A DNA stretch of 64,000 nucleotides from Crambe crambe (GCA_963924555.1 OZ004584.1:3037001-3101000); one strand, 5' to 3'. Counted from the first letter of the stretch, positions 52,414 to 62,610 are shown. Numbers and translations are program-made. Notes: generated from the letters alone by a model not told the origin.

Positions 52414-53045
52414 TTTTCAGTGCTTCTTTTGAGAGTGTGGGTTGAAGCAGTGCTGGAGTCCTCTCTTGGTATGATTACTAGCACCAATGATATAGGCTAA
52501 ACAAAAAAAAGTAAGCAATTTCTGTTGTCAGTAATTAGATTTACCTTTCCCAGTGTGTCAGTGCAGTTCAAAGTGAAGAACTTGACCAGGGAGGAGAGAG
52601 AAGCAATTCTTCACTCCATACCAGAGGCTGCTATCACAATTCCTCCAGAGCAAATCTTGGCTGACCTTTCCATCCCTTGGAATAACTTTTAAGCTTAGGG
52701 TTATAAGAAGATAAAGTCATTCACATGATAGGAAATTTTTCTTACCAAACTTAACTGGGCAGATGGATGAGAGCCTGGAAAATTAGCTTTGGTAGTGAGG
52801 CTAAACAGTGGGTATTGGCAAAGAATATCATCTTCTTGTTGTTGTCTCGATCATCAACAGCTGCTCCCTAATCAAAGGACAAAAGAAGAAAATGTTTAAC
52901 CAAAGGGTAGAAACCTGGCTGGTGAAATGGTTCCCTTCATATTCCCATTGGATGCTGGTGGAAAGGAAATCCGCAAAGCCCCTAGCCCCATGCACATAGA
53001 ACACTGAAGGTATGATAGGCACTTCCTTTGGCAAAAATGCGAGGC
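52414..53045 (-). other. Possible further minus-strand exons, unresolved
   Basis: Splice-like features: TTTTGTCCTTTGATTAG then GAAVDDRDNNKKMIFFANTH with CLASLPKLIFQALIHLPS (52870-52770); ERSAKICSGGIVIAASGME, a stop, RIASLSSLVKFFTLNCTDTL ending GGAAAG|GTAAAT (52690-52555); TTTTTGTTTAG before CCTATATCATTGGTGC (52500). Looks more like old coding sequence than like the repeats around it, but frames do not join cleanly. Confidence 0.3.
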
Positions 53046-53046
53046 T

Positions 53047-53610
53047 TTTTTTTTTTTTTTTTTTTTTTTTGCCTTGGCACCTAAGTGCCGCTGGGATCAA
53101 CTATCATGGTGCATGGTGGTACGTAATAGTAGCACACAGCATGCATTTATGTACACCCACGCAATACATTGCACGAGCATGACGCAAATAGTTTGGGAGA
53201 AAAATGGAGTTACTTTAGTAGATTCAAGCAGAACACAGAAATCTCAGAGAATGGACCAAGAGACAGAAAAAGTAAAGGACAAAAACAGCAGAGACAGACA
53301 GTCTAGGCGAATTGTGATGTGATCACAAGTGAACATTTCAACAAGGTGCATGCTACAGGCCACTAATTGACTACATACATGCCAGAGTACATGAGAGAAC
53401 AATGACTACAAGCCAGAAAGTAAAGCAGATGTAAAACAATGAGATCAAAGACTACATACAGGCCTTGCATTGCATGGAAGTGAACATTTGAGAAGCCAAT
53501 CAGAGACATCCACATTAATACTGTACATGAGCCCAGACCCTTAATTGCTTACAAAAAAACTTGAATTTCAATATTCAGTGCCCAGGCAGTCTTTTTAAAG
53601 ACTAACTTAG
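53047..53610 (-). repeat. Hairpin-ended repeat family, copy H3, with T24 run
   Basis: TTTTGCCTTGGCACCTAAGTGCC hairpin, TACGTAATAGTAGCACAC, GACAGAAA/GCAGAGACAGACAGTCTAG, and AGTCTTTTTAAAGACTAACT at the other end. A T24 tract abuts the hairpin. Confidence 0.75.
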
Positions 53611-54132
53611 AAGAGAATTTCAAAATCCTGTGTGGATCAGTGGTTGAGAGGCCACTGAGAGATGCCCAATCTACTAATGATGCCAAGTTCATAAAATAAA
53701 ATTTAAAAAAAAAACAAAAAAAAAAAAACTAAGAAAAAGCCTTTTCACTTTTTGGCAGCTGTCACTCTATATTCCAGCTGACAACTTAGTGAAATTCAAC
53801 AGCTTGGTACCTAATCAGGCAAGCGAGCCACACACTTATGATGCAAATTGAGATTCACAATAATTTGTATATTTATAATTTGGTATGTCAATAGCTAGCA
53901 AGCAAGGAAACTAAAAGTATCAACTAGAAACGATAAACATGAAGAGCTCTAAAGCGACCAAAAAAAGAAAGAACCACAGCCACAAGAGACTGAGGAACAA
54001 AAAAGGTAGAGCAACCAGTACAGAAATGCAAATACAAAAAACCAATCTCTACTTTGCCACCTAGAACAGAAAGCTTTGCTTGCTTGCCCAACAATGCACG
54101 AGCATAATTAATAACAGTAAATGATTTTTACT
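53611..54132. other. No gene seen; A-rich runs
   Basis: AT-rich with A8-A12 runs near 53705-53730. Nothing supportable. Confidence 0.4.
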
Positions 54133-54400
54133 TTCAACATATGCCTTTACAGAGGTCCATATTGATGCCTTCCTGGCATTTTATAGAGATGCCTTCCCTC
54201 AGGCCACAGTGCTCCCCAAAATACACATGTAGGAAGACCATTTTTAGGAAAGTGGGACTGGGCTTTCTTGGATAGCAAAAAGCTGAAGTGTACATGCAAG
54301 ATTCAACTCTATTCGCGTGAACATACCAAGCAGATTGCAACGACTGGAGGCCACAATGAAAGAGCATTTCTGTCAAATAATTATGTCCTGATAATATTGT
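54133..54400 (+). pseudogene. Relic of a repetitive (transposon-derived?) protein
   Basis: After an acceptor-like TTTACAG the frame reads EVHIDAFLAFYRDAFPQATV with LPKIHM, stop, EDHF, stop, then SVHARFNSIRVNIPSRLQRL and EATMKEHFCQI. I recall a VLPKxHMLEDHV...ESIHAxFNxI...RxxRLxxxMxEH block in uncharacterised multi-copy proteins of sponges and cnidarians. Three stops. Function unknown; mobile origin inferred. Confidence 0.45.
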
Positions 54401-54469
54401 CTCTATCAGAGAAAAGATAAAAACTCTAACTCACATCCATATTACATGTTATACTTACCGTGTCAGTTA

Positions 54470-54720
54470 AAAAGGTACACTTCTCTTCATACTTCTTAGA
54501 CTTCTTGCTGCATGCACGAGCTGCGCTGCCAATACATCAAGCGCAAAGTCTAGTAGTAGCCGCTGCAATTGAGTAGCCGCTGCATCTTCCACACGTGTCA
54601 CACAGGCCGGCTGTTGCTATGCGCTCGAAGTGACGTACGCACGTACGTAACTATGTGGCCACGCCTACTAACATCTCCGGAGCCGGAAACTTGGAGTATC
54701 AAGTGATGCTGTTCGGAATT
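54470..54720 (-). promoter_or_regulatory. CpG-rich, promoter-like segment with a good minus-strand donor
   Basis: Locally rich in CpG (CGTACGCACGTACGTAAC, CTCCGGAGCCGGAAAC with an ETS-like CCGGAAAC), unlike the AT-rich surroundings. The minus strand reads EDAAATQLQRLLLDFALDVL with AAQLVHAARSLRSMKRSVPF, stop, then ACACG|GTAAGT near 54464. Could be the first (non-coding or short) exon of a minus-strand gene. Confidence 0.35.
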
Positions 54721-55581
54721 GCTAATAGAAGACCTATATGTTTGCTATAAGGGGATTTGTGCAATGTAGTGAAAATCCACACCACCTAGCTACATGCCAC
54801 CTACATTTGCTGTATCAGAACTTGACAGTGTGCAACATTTAGCTGTACTTTACATGCTTACAAGGTTTTGTTCCTGTCCAAGGTTCTAGGTCTGTTTTAC
54901 TCCATCAAGTACAATAGACATTGAACTTATGTTGTCTTTCTAGCACAGGAACAAGAAACAACCCTAGTCTACCTGCTCCGACCCGTAAACTTAACACCAG
55001 CAGAGTTCTTCACTAGCAACTATCAATTGACAAAAAATCAATTCATGGAGAAATGAAATTTGACCACTCTCTCCACTAGATAGTACTTTCAGCCTGTTCA
55101 CTTGGACTAGGTGCACTCGACTCAGGAAGTTTAATGATACTACAACTAGCTACTTCATAAGCATGCATCATTACCTTCTTGAATAAACCTTCCATATGCT
55201 TGAATATCTTTCAATGCACGTTTACTATCTTCTGTAAAATAGAGCCTTAACTCACACTAAGCTAAAACAGCTGCCATTCTGATTCCAGATACTCTTTGTA
55301 TTGACATTTCCAGTGCTTTTAGCACATCCGTGCATTATATGTAGCCCCGGCCCCGCCCTATTTATGGTCTTCCCTATTGCTGAAAATTCAGATAATGTAA
55401 ACATCAAGATAGTTGAAACCCCTGCTCTCTCACACTTGCCAAGGTAAGCAGCAAAAGGAATATCTGCAACTATTTGGTATTCTCTCCAGCTACCATAATG
55501 TTTAACTGATAACAGTGCAAATAATAACACGAGGGGGTTATATTATATTCTAGGATCTCTTCTCATGGTACTCTTGCCTGT

Positions 55582-55860
55582 GGCATAGCCAGGGGGCAGG
55601 GGAGGCATTCCCCCCCCCCCTTTCACATGCGTCAACTTGTAAATTATAACTTGTGTTATCTATATTCACTCCTTATGCTGATTTTTAGTAGTCTTAACCT
55701 GGCCAACTAGTAGAGGCTCTTCTTACGGCAATAACATTCGAGCAATCTTGCAGCGATCTTGTTTAATTGGTGGGTATGGCTTCCTGTTAAAAATTTCGCA
55801 CGCACTATGCATGCAGAATGTTTTAATTTGCCCCTTCTTTTTGGATATCCTGGCTATGCC
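55582..55860. mobile_element. GGCATAGCCAGG-ended MITE
   Basis: GGCATAGCCAGG at the left, CCTGGCTATGCC at the right, with a C10 run. 279 bp. A lone end (GTGCGTAGCCAGGAGGGGG) stands at 59699. Confidence 0.75.
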
Positions 55861-56513
55861 TCTGCCACTGTCTAGTTCTAGCAGCAGAAAGACTAGTTAT
55901 GCTTTAGCAGTAATAAATTGAGACGCCACAATAATTTTCCCATGAAGTGTTACACTATCAGGGTACTCTCTAAATAGGGATGGTACAGATGACTAATACC
56001 TTTCATAACTCCAGAATACTCTACTCAAAATTGACTGTATTATAATCCTTTACCTTTAACTTGACATGTTCAAAATAGCACATCATTTTTCAACTTGCTA
56101 GCTTTCAACCTACCATGTGGCAGACATTTTTATGCCTTGCCCTGTACATGCGATTCTTGGACTTGCAAAATGAGTGGGATAGTGGCTCTTGTGGTGATCT
56201 CACAACTGACTAGCAAATCTGTTCATTGGTTACTCGATGCTCAGAGCGTAAACCCTAGTCTGGTTATGAATCGAGCCTTGATGCAACAGTATATCAGGTA
56301 GCTACATATCAGTAAAGGCCTAAAAATTTATTAGGTATACAAAATTAGTATAAACTGTATAGATAGCAATTCATTTCGGCTCATACAATATTATGATGAA
56401 ACCTCCAATGAACTACACAGCTATAATACATGAACTTTAACTCGGATAGCAGGATCACAGCATCCAGTTGCCTATAATAAATCTTACATCGATAGACACC
56501 TTAAATCAAAAAA

Positions 56514-56831
56514 ACAAGTAGCTAATTATTCTAAACAAAAAAAGAAAAGTAGGGATGGTTGTGTGCGGTTTAAAAAGTTCAGCAACAAGAGAGTGAACTT
56601 CAGTCAAATAACCCATTACCCATCACAAACTACAAGCTAACTATTCCTACTTCAGTCCCTCTATATCTCCATCTTGGCCTGTCATGGGAGTGAAGTAGCT
56701 CGTAGTTTGGTAATATTGGTGATGGGTAAAGGGTTACTTGACTGAAGTTCACTCTCTTGCTGTTCAACTTTTTTAAATCGCACACAACCATCCCTACTTT
56801 TCTTTATTGAGATTTTTTTTCCTTTACTTGT
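56514..56831. mobile_element. Foldback MITE with ~95-bp arms
   Basis: AAAAGTAGGGATGGTTGTGTGCGGTTTAAA...GAGTGAACTTCAGTCAA is mirrored by TTGACTGAAGTTCACTCTCTTGC...CACACAACCATCCCTACTTT. Outer ends ACAAGTA/TACTTGT relate it to the 1514 and 37491 elements (shared AAGTAGGGAT). Confidence 0.85.
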
Positions 56832-57189
56832 ACAACCAATACAAAGCCATAAATTAAATCAATATTTGTGGTTTATTCTGCAGTCATATACATAAAGTAC
56901 TAACTCTACGTACAAACCCTTCACTTTTGTCTCGTAAGCTGTCATATACATACGTAGGTACTGATAATTATGGGGCTGGGGGTGACTAAAACTGTAGCAC
57001 TGTACATGTAGTGATGATCGTTAAAGACATGCACTGCTACACATTTCATAGTAACCTAGGATCATCTCATCTGCAACAGTTACATGATCACTGTTATGAT
57101 GGAAAGGAGAAAGGGTAAGAGTCTCTAATTCAATCATTAAGATTATAACTATTGTGCACAACATAGAAAAACTACTCCCCCCCACTTAC

Positions 57190-57350
57190 TGGTGGGGATG
57201 AGAGTCTCCACACAGTCAGAGTACCCACTGAGACAAGCATGGGGAGCATCCCCCCAGCTCCCCTGCGCATCGGGTTGGCTCCATTACAGGCCAGGGTCTT
57301 GATCACGGAAGTGTGGCCATGATGGGCGGCAATGTGCAGGGTCGTGTTCA
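57190..57350 (-). pseudogene. Ankyrin-repeat exon with G-run frameshift
   Basis: Minus frame NTTLHIAAHHGHTSVIKTLA then CNGANPM is a textbook ankyrin repeat (TxLHxAAxxGHxxVVxxLLxxGAxP). After GGAGCTGGGGGGATG the next repeat, GDAPHACLSGYSDCVETLIP, continues only in another frame; one more G in the run would keep the frame. Ends CCACCA|GTAAGT. Either one-base decay or a homopolymer sequence error. Upstream, 57351-57420 is repeat text shared with 51.5 kb. Confidence 0.6.
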
Positions 57351-57679
57351 CTACAGATCTTTGTTTGATATATTTCCTCTGATTCTCCTTGAACCTCAGC
57401 ACCCAATACTCTTACAGGCCTCATCACATTTGCTATAGGAATGTCTTTTCAATCTTTTCCCACACACTTGACGACTGAACTTTTCCATGCATATAAAAAG
57501 TATATGCAAAAGAAGAAAAAAAGTACAGTCCCATGTGTCTACACCACAATCATGCAAACAATACCTCTAGGAAAATTCCCTGAAGACCACCACAAGCCTA
57601 GAAAAGTACCTCCTTCCTGTTGTGAATTAGCTGTCAATTATATCAACTCTATTTCAAAGGCACGCTGATGAACATGATC

Positions 57680-58130
57680 AGACTAGAATCCTCTCTCTCG
57701 TTATTCTTCCAACATTAATTCATCCTGGATCATCGATTTGAACAAGTCTGCAGTGCACATTACATGGATCACATGATACTCACTTTCTTATGGTTTATAT
57801 TACCTGCACTTTAGTCTAAATAAAGTTTAATGAACGAACATTTAATGGTTAATGGTCATGACAGGTTCCTTTTGTTTTACATTGACAAGTTAGTGGGGTG
57901 ATTTATGCAGTTTGGCCGGGGCACCACATCATATCATACACTGGGGGAGCTTTCAGTTTCTTCTTTGACATCTTGCTCCCTCCTGTTTTCATGCTTCTCG
58001 TAACAGCTGGCAATGACCTAACCTAGGAAGAGCAGCAAGGAAGTGTGAATAGTGGATGTGTCATCGGACATTTCTATCTCGAGATTTGTTGATGATGCTG
58101 TTGTAGGAATTAAAATGATAATATAGGAGC
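57680..58130 (-). pseudogene. Copy of the receptor TM/tail exon and 3' flank
   Basis: The minus strand reads SSTNLEIEMSDDTSTIHTSL, LLFLG, stop, VIASCYEKHENRREQDVKEE, PSV. Compared with 379-674 the TM core is shortened and interrupted and the PPVYDD frame is lost. The 3' flank homology extends another 200 bp. Proves an inverted duplication spanning the window ends. Confidence 0.75.
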
Positions 58131-58222
58131 CATTGAGGGCACAGGTACATTCAATCCCAAATTCAATTGGCTGCTAGACCAGAGATCAGACTCAGTAAAG
58201 TCAGTGGGATAACCAGGTTCTA

Positions 58223-58349
58223 CAGTGGAACCTCCAAATAATAGACACGCTCATTCTGTCTTATCCTTTGTAGAGAGGTTGTCCTCTGTGTAGCTGGCTA
58301 ATAATAAGGTATTTCTCTTTCGGAGTGTCCTTTGGTGGAGGTTCCACTG
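58223..58349. mobile_element. CAGTGGAACCTC MITE, TA target duplication
   Basis: CAGTGGAACCTCCAAATAAT and inverse GGAGGTTCCACTG with TA on both sides. 127 bp, same family as 2319-2493. Confidence 0.8.
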
Positions 58350-58429
58350 TACACACATTCAATGAGTCATGCTTAGCCTGAAACCTGAAATAAAGCTTCC
58401 ACCTATCTACGTATGATGTGACTGTTACC

Positions 58430-58870
58430 ACAGCATGCACTATAACTCAGGTTAGTCACATCTCTGCCATTTTTGTAAGCATGGTTTTTGTTAATCATGA
58501 CATTTAAGTTTGGAGGTGATGTGAGCATTCAAATGCAGATGTGGACGACATTAATTTTGATACTTATAATGTGGAATAACTGCTATGGCATTCATCACTG
58601 AAAAAGCTAGCTTGTTTAAAAGTTTGTGGAGATTGAGTGTTTGCTAAGTTTTTACCTTTAAAATCTGCCCTCTCTGTGTCAGAGCACATTCTATTTTTAA
58701 ACGTCCTGAAAGTGAAGCTTGTTGAGTTCCTATGCTTGGAAGTCTCAAAAGTGAATCTTGCTTTGTTGGTTATGACCATCTCTTTGTGTCTTGATGCTCC
58801 GGACTAACCATAATAGCTTCTCCACTCATAATTAATTCACCAGCCACCTGTAGATATAGTACAGTAACTG
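58430..58870 (-). pseudogene. Receptor exon relics (GSCSDTEST and DGNITIKC types)
   Basis: Minus: ITNKARFTFETSKHRNS, FKNRMCSDTERADFK before GTAAAA (58660-58790), and a shortened DGNITIKC exon (58470-58590). Same order as block B4. Confidence 0.45.
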
Positions 58871-59299
58871 CTTGTTGTTCTATAAAGTTCTGTATTGCTA
58901 GGCAAATTCATTCATTCATTAAATCAATGTTGAAAGCTAGTAACAATGGTGACTGTTCGTTGTTTTTTTGTTGTTGTTTTTTTGTTTTTTTGACTAATAA
59001 CATGAATAAAAGAGCTAAATGAAAACAAACATCATTCAAAATGGAAAACGGAATAGTGACAGGTTCACTCTTTGACTGTACAATAGTACTAATTGTCCAT
59101 TTTCATACTCATATGTGATCCAAGCAAAAAATCAAAGTATGCCGAACAATTAATGTGTTGTAAATCAAAATACAGTATACATAGCAGCTGGATTTACTAG
59201 CACAATATTGCTATAAATATACCTGGTAACATTTTGTTGGATAGTTCTTTGTGCTGGGTCATGGAGTAGCTAGTATGTTGAGGCTGATCCCTTGAGTGA

Positions 59300-59575
59300 A
59301 TATATAGCTCTTACCCAGTATCTCCATCAGCCCCTATACATGTAACATAATAGTTCCAGTCAGTAAAAAATGATATCATTATGGTATTTCTATCAGTTAA
59401 AAATCCATCCAAAGTGTAGTATGAAAAAGTCCGAGGATATGAGTCACATCATCAAAACTGGGAACTGATGGTCCAAGTATGAAATGGACTTGGCAAAGAA
59501 CAGGTGATGCTAATTACCTCACAAGGACAGGATATGTTCCTTTTACCTTCATCAAGACAGAGCTTACTAATGCAA
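59300..59575 (-). pseudogene. Full-length Ig-like exon, two stops in the middle
   Basis: Minus frame: DEGKRNISCPCEVISITCSL then PSPFHTWTISSQF, TGA TGA, then SYYTLDGFLTDRNTIMISFF and TDWNYYVTCIGADGDTG up to GGTAAGAG. It shows the complete order of the domain: B-strand Cys, C-strand Trp (HTWTI), E-strand (IMISFF), F-strand YYVTC. The best single view of the family's Ig domain, although dead. Confidence 0.6.
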
Positions 59576-59599
59576 AAGACACCATTAGGCTATATTCTT

Positions 59600-60417
59600 G
59601 TTTCTCAGGTGAAAACCATCCACAAATAAGGAAGGAGGGAGGGGGGAATAAATATTTATTTAAGGGATATCCACCATTTTCGAAGCATAAATTACAGGTG
59701 CGTAGCCAGGAGGGGGTAAGCGCAGATAAAATTTTCCTCTTCCCTGCAACCACATCCTTTTTGGATAAACTCCACACACGAAAAGATATAAACAATAAAC
59801 TAGCTAATTCAGAATGTTGGAGAGTTGTAGACGGCAAGGGTAACGTCTAGCAAACTCTTCTACTACTTCCTCTATGTTAACATCAATATCCCTATGAATG
59901 TGGAGCATGATTGATAAGCTCCTAGTCAGCCCCACCCAATTATCATTTGAACTAATAATGAAGTAGTTAGCTATAAAATAAATGTATTTTTTTTTTTAAG
60001 TTTAGCTCAATTTGATCTTGGTGGATCTGGGAGAAATTATTAATAAGTACATAGATCGTTAAATCTTGGTCTGTTAATAATTAGCTGATTGCTATTTACA
60101 TATTCAGTGCAGCTCAAAGGGGTGCTCGAGCCCCCTGAGCCCCTCCCTGGAACGCAAAAATAGTATTATTATTATCCTATTGGAGAGATCAAATTTGAAC
60201 TTTAACGCTAATATTTTTCTTGGGGAGGCATCAAAATTTGAGGAGGGAGGGCCTGAGTAGTCTTGGAGTGCCAGACATATTTTTTGTGAGTAGGGGAAAG
60301 AATACATCTGGTAACAATCACCAGGTTTCCGTTCCTTCGAAGAATGTGCATCACGTGACTCATGGGATAATGATTTACCACATGCACATGCGCACACAAT
60401 TAACAAGTTAGTCTTTA
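59600..60417. other. No gene seen; element-end fragments
   Basis: Contains GTGCGTAGCCAGGAGGGGG (59699) and GGGGTGCTCGAGCCCCCTGAG (60120), both looking like termini of small elements, and a T10 run. Overlapping open frames on both strands here are low-complexity accidents. Confidence 0.35.
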
Positions 60418-60946
60418 GCCTCGGCACTGATAGCTAGCTATATAGAACAATGACACTATTGAAATTCAAGTTTTTGTAATTCAAACATCATTCTTGTAAT
60501 GAGTTTACTTGTGTGTCTGTGCCCTTCTCAAATGCTCACTTCCATCTCTCTTTGCTTCCATGCAAGGTCTGTCCTTCCTGACGTCTAGCTGATCACATGT
60601 GGTTGCCTCTATTACTTTCTGATAATCCGGCTTTGTAGACTGTTGTCTCTGCTGTTACTTTCTGGCATGCAGTTGATGTTCTCTCATGCTCTTGGCTTTC
60701 CTGGCGTGTAGCATGTACACTAGGCCTACCTTGTTGAAAATTCATGAATTCTTTTGCCTAAATTTCTACCTGTTCTGCTCAAATCTATGCCTACTCCATT
60801 TTTTTTTTTTTTTTTTTTTAAGTTCCACATGCATGCAATGTACTGCATGGGTGTACATGAATGCGCAGTGTGCTACTATTACGATGTACATACCATGACC
60901 ACATAATTGATCCCAGCACTGTGCCTCGGCACTTCAGTACCGAGGC
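60418..60946 (+). mobile_element. Hairpin-ended repeat family, copy H4 (most complete)
   Basis: Begins GCCTCGGCACTGA and ends in a 10-bp stem hairpin GCCTCGGCAC-TTCA-GTACCGAGGC (60923-60946), then CAAAAA. 529 bp, with CTGCTGTTACTTTCTGGCAT units, a T19 run and GTGCTACTATTACGATGTAC. Preceded by AACAAGTTAGTCTTTA, half of the other terminal hairpin. No coding frame. Confidence 0.75.
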
Positions 60947-60949
60947 AAA

Positions 60950-61733
60950 AATCATATTCGTCTAGCTAAAGGCTGAGATGGCTTAGCTGTGCACCCCAAA
61001 CTCTGGCGTAGCATGGCCGACTCAAGCACCAAGAAAGGTCTTGCAGTCAAACTAGTCTATAGCTAGCTATTCTGTTGGAAGACACACAATCCTTTCCCGA
61101 AACAAAGCTCTAAATCTTGCTTGCTTGATACCCAGTTTGTTGGCAGCAGCAGAGATTGCTGCACTGACAGAACTCTGAGTAGACACTCAGACAATTAATT
61201 GCTTATGAGCCACGCAGACGTGTACGAAGCAAGCTTACCCCTATCCATACAAATTGAGATTTTCAGTCACATGATATGTATGTCACATTCAATACACATG
61301 TGCATACGTTTGTTTGACCTTTGACCCCAAAAATAAAACCAAAAAGCTAGGCTACTAGAGGTTACAGCATTTTGTCATAGAGGCGCTAAGTGGATTGTAG
61401 GTGCTTAGTAGCCTCCTGTGTATGCAGCTGCCACCATCACTTCATCCTGACAGCAATATCTTAGCCTAAAAAGTACAAACGACTTTCACCAACTGCTTCA
61501 TTCGCCAATTGAATGTTACACAACATACCCTAGTAGAATTTTTGTGGTGGCACTATTCTGTCATATTGTCAAGAAAATTAATTGTTACCAGACCTACTTT
61601 TTTTGCGAGACCTACTTTTTTTCCCCTCGCAAAAAAAAAAGTAATTAGCTACCTTAGAAAAAGGAGATCTTACCAAATTGATTAACTGCAATGCTGCCAC
61701 TTCCACATCGATATTCAAAAAAGATTGCAGCTG
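60950..61733. other. No gene seen
   Basis: Includes GACCTACTTTTTTTGCGA repeated twice around 61598-61640 and A/T runs. No supportable frame. Confidence 0.35.
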
Positions 61734-61742
61734 TCATTCTTT

Positions 61743-62417
61743 TAGCCTCGTTCCCAGGCCCATTAACTGATTGCGCATGCGCAAGATTAAATCGTCATAA
61801 TGACAGCACGTGATTATTATGACGTAGAAATCAATACTACTACACATGGATCCGTGGATAAACAGCTCCAATATAGACGTGAACAGGGCTCCAGGATCAT
61901 AAAAGAAAGTACTGTCAGTGCAAAGGCTCGAGTTTGAAGCAAGAGATACCGTTTTGAGATGAGATGACCACCGATTTCACGCCTCTCTCTTTCTAAGAGT
62001 TTACCTGTCAACCATCAGAGCGATGAGTGGAGACACTACCAGCACAGCGCTGGTCTTCAAACTGCCAGCCAGGAAGCCAGCCAGGAAGGGAAGCACTTGG
62101 TAGCACAGACTCTTCTCGATATCTGGTTCGCGAGACTACCTGTGGGGAGACACACACAAAGACATCTTTACCCTCGTAAATGGTTGAATGGACAAGCGCT
62201 GTTCTTCTTTCAAAGCTAGAATGAACTAAACTTCTCCAAAAACGATCTTAAGAAATTAACCACACCCATTATTCTTACGTAGTAGTATAGGTATACGGAT
62301 GATATTACGATGCGGAGGCCCTGGAATGCCGGGGCATTTTAGCGCATGCGCAATCAGTATATAGGCCCTATTTTTTCCCCTCCCCCGAAAAAAAAAATAG
62401 GCCTGGGAACGAGGCTA
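61743..62417. mobile_element. TAGCCTCGTTCCCAGG TIR unit with 9-bp target duplication
   Basis: Ends TAGCCTCGTTCCCAGGCC and exact inverse; TCATTCTTT at 61734-61742 and 62418-62426. Inner CTGATTGCGCATGCGC is also inverted, but the right arm has a 36-bp A/T-rich insert. 675 bp. A 9-bp duplication is known for Mutator-type (MULE) transposition; family assignment is an inference. A RecQ-like relic fills the middle. Confidence 0.85.
61880..62139 (-). pseudogene. RecQ-type helicase relic inside the TIR unit
   Basis: Minus frame: DIEKSLCYQVLPFLAGFLAG then SLKTSAVLVVSPLIALMVDR, a stop, and (shifted) RGVKSVVISSQNGISCFKLE. This matches RecQ helicase motif I (GxGKSLCYQ), motif Ia/Ib (VVSPLIALMxDQ) and the following LRxRG...xSS segment. 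The Walker A glycines are lost (DIEKS instead of GYGKS). No exon structure is needed: motif order is continuous, so the capture may have been of an intronless or retro-copied gene. Confidence 0.7.
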
Positions 62418-62499
62418 TCATTCTTTATGCTGTAATTTTCCGGATACCGCTTGTATTCTCGCATTGTATTACGCGCATGGTATACGGTCGACCGCGCGC

Positions 62500-62610
62500 T
62501 GTGCATGCCCGGATCATTTTTGTTAATGGAGCCGGGGTCCACTTTTTCTTTAAAAAAAATGGACCCCGGTCCAATTTTTCCCCGGTCCAAATTTTTCGTT
62601 TAGAAGCCCC
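62500..62610. repeat. CCGGGGTCCA palindromic repeat near the GNPTG promoter
   Basis: CCGGGGTCCACTTTTTCTTT / AAAAAAAATGGACCCCGG forms a hairpin, followed by a partial direct repeat GGTCCAATTTTTCCCCGGTCC. About 60 bp upstream of the GNPTG start region. Confidence 0.6.

Larger units (their letters stand above)
55378..57114 (+). pseudogene. Partial GNPTG-like duplicate (exons 2-4)
   Basis: Exon 2 part (to 55443) reads AENSDNVNIKIVETPALSHL and ends CCAAG|GTAAGC; exon 3 (56884-56933, 50 bp) HIHKVLTLRTNPSLLS with TGCAG and GTAAGC borders; exon 4 (57060-57114, 55 bp) SHLQQLHDHCYDGKEKG with GTAAGA. Lengths, phases and splice sites equal those of the GNPTG gene at 62.7-63.2 kb, and the pieces remain open. 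But no signal exon or MRH exon is found, and the first intron has taken a 279-bp MITE (55582) and a 318-bp foldback (56514). Truncated duplicate, not a working gene. Confidence 0.75.

Noticed and set aside
59479-59850. 123-codon plus-strand frame and 107-codon minus frame
   Set aside because: First half is antisense to the Ig relic at 59300-59575, the rest crosses an element end; no homology.
60418-60946. Helitron assignment for the hairpin family
   Set aside because: Terminal hairpin fits, but no CTRR end and flanks are not consistently A/T at the same offset; left unclassified.
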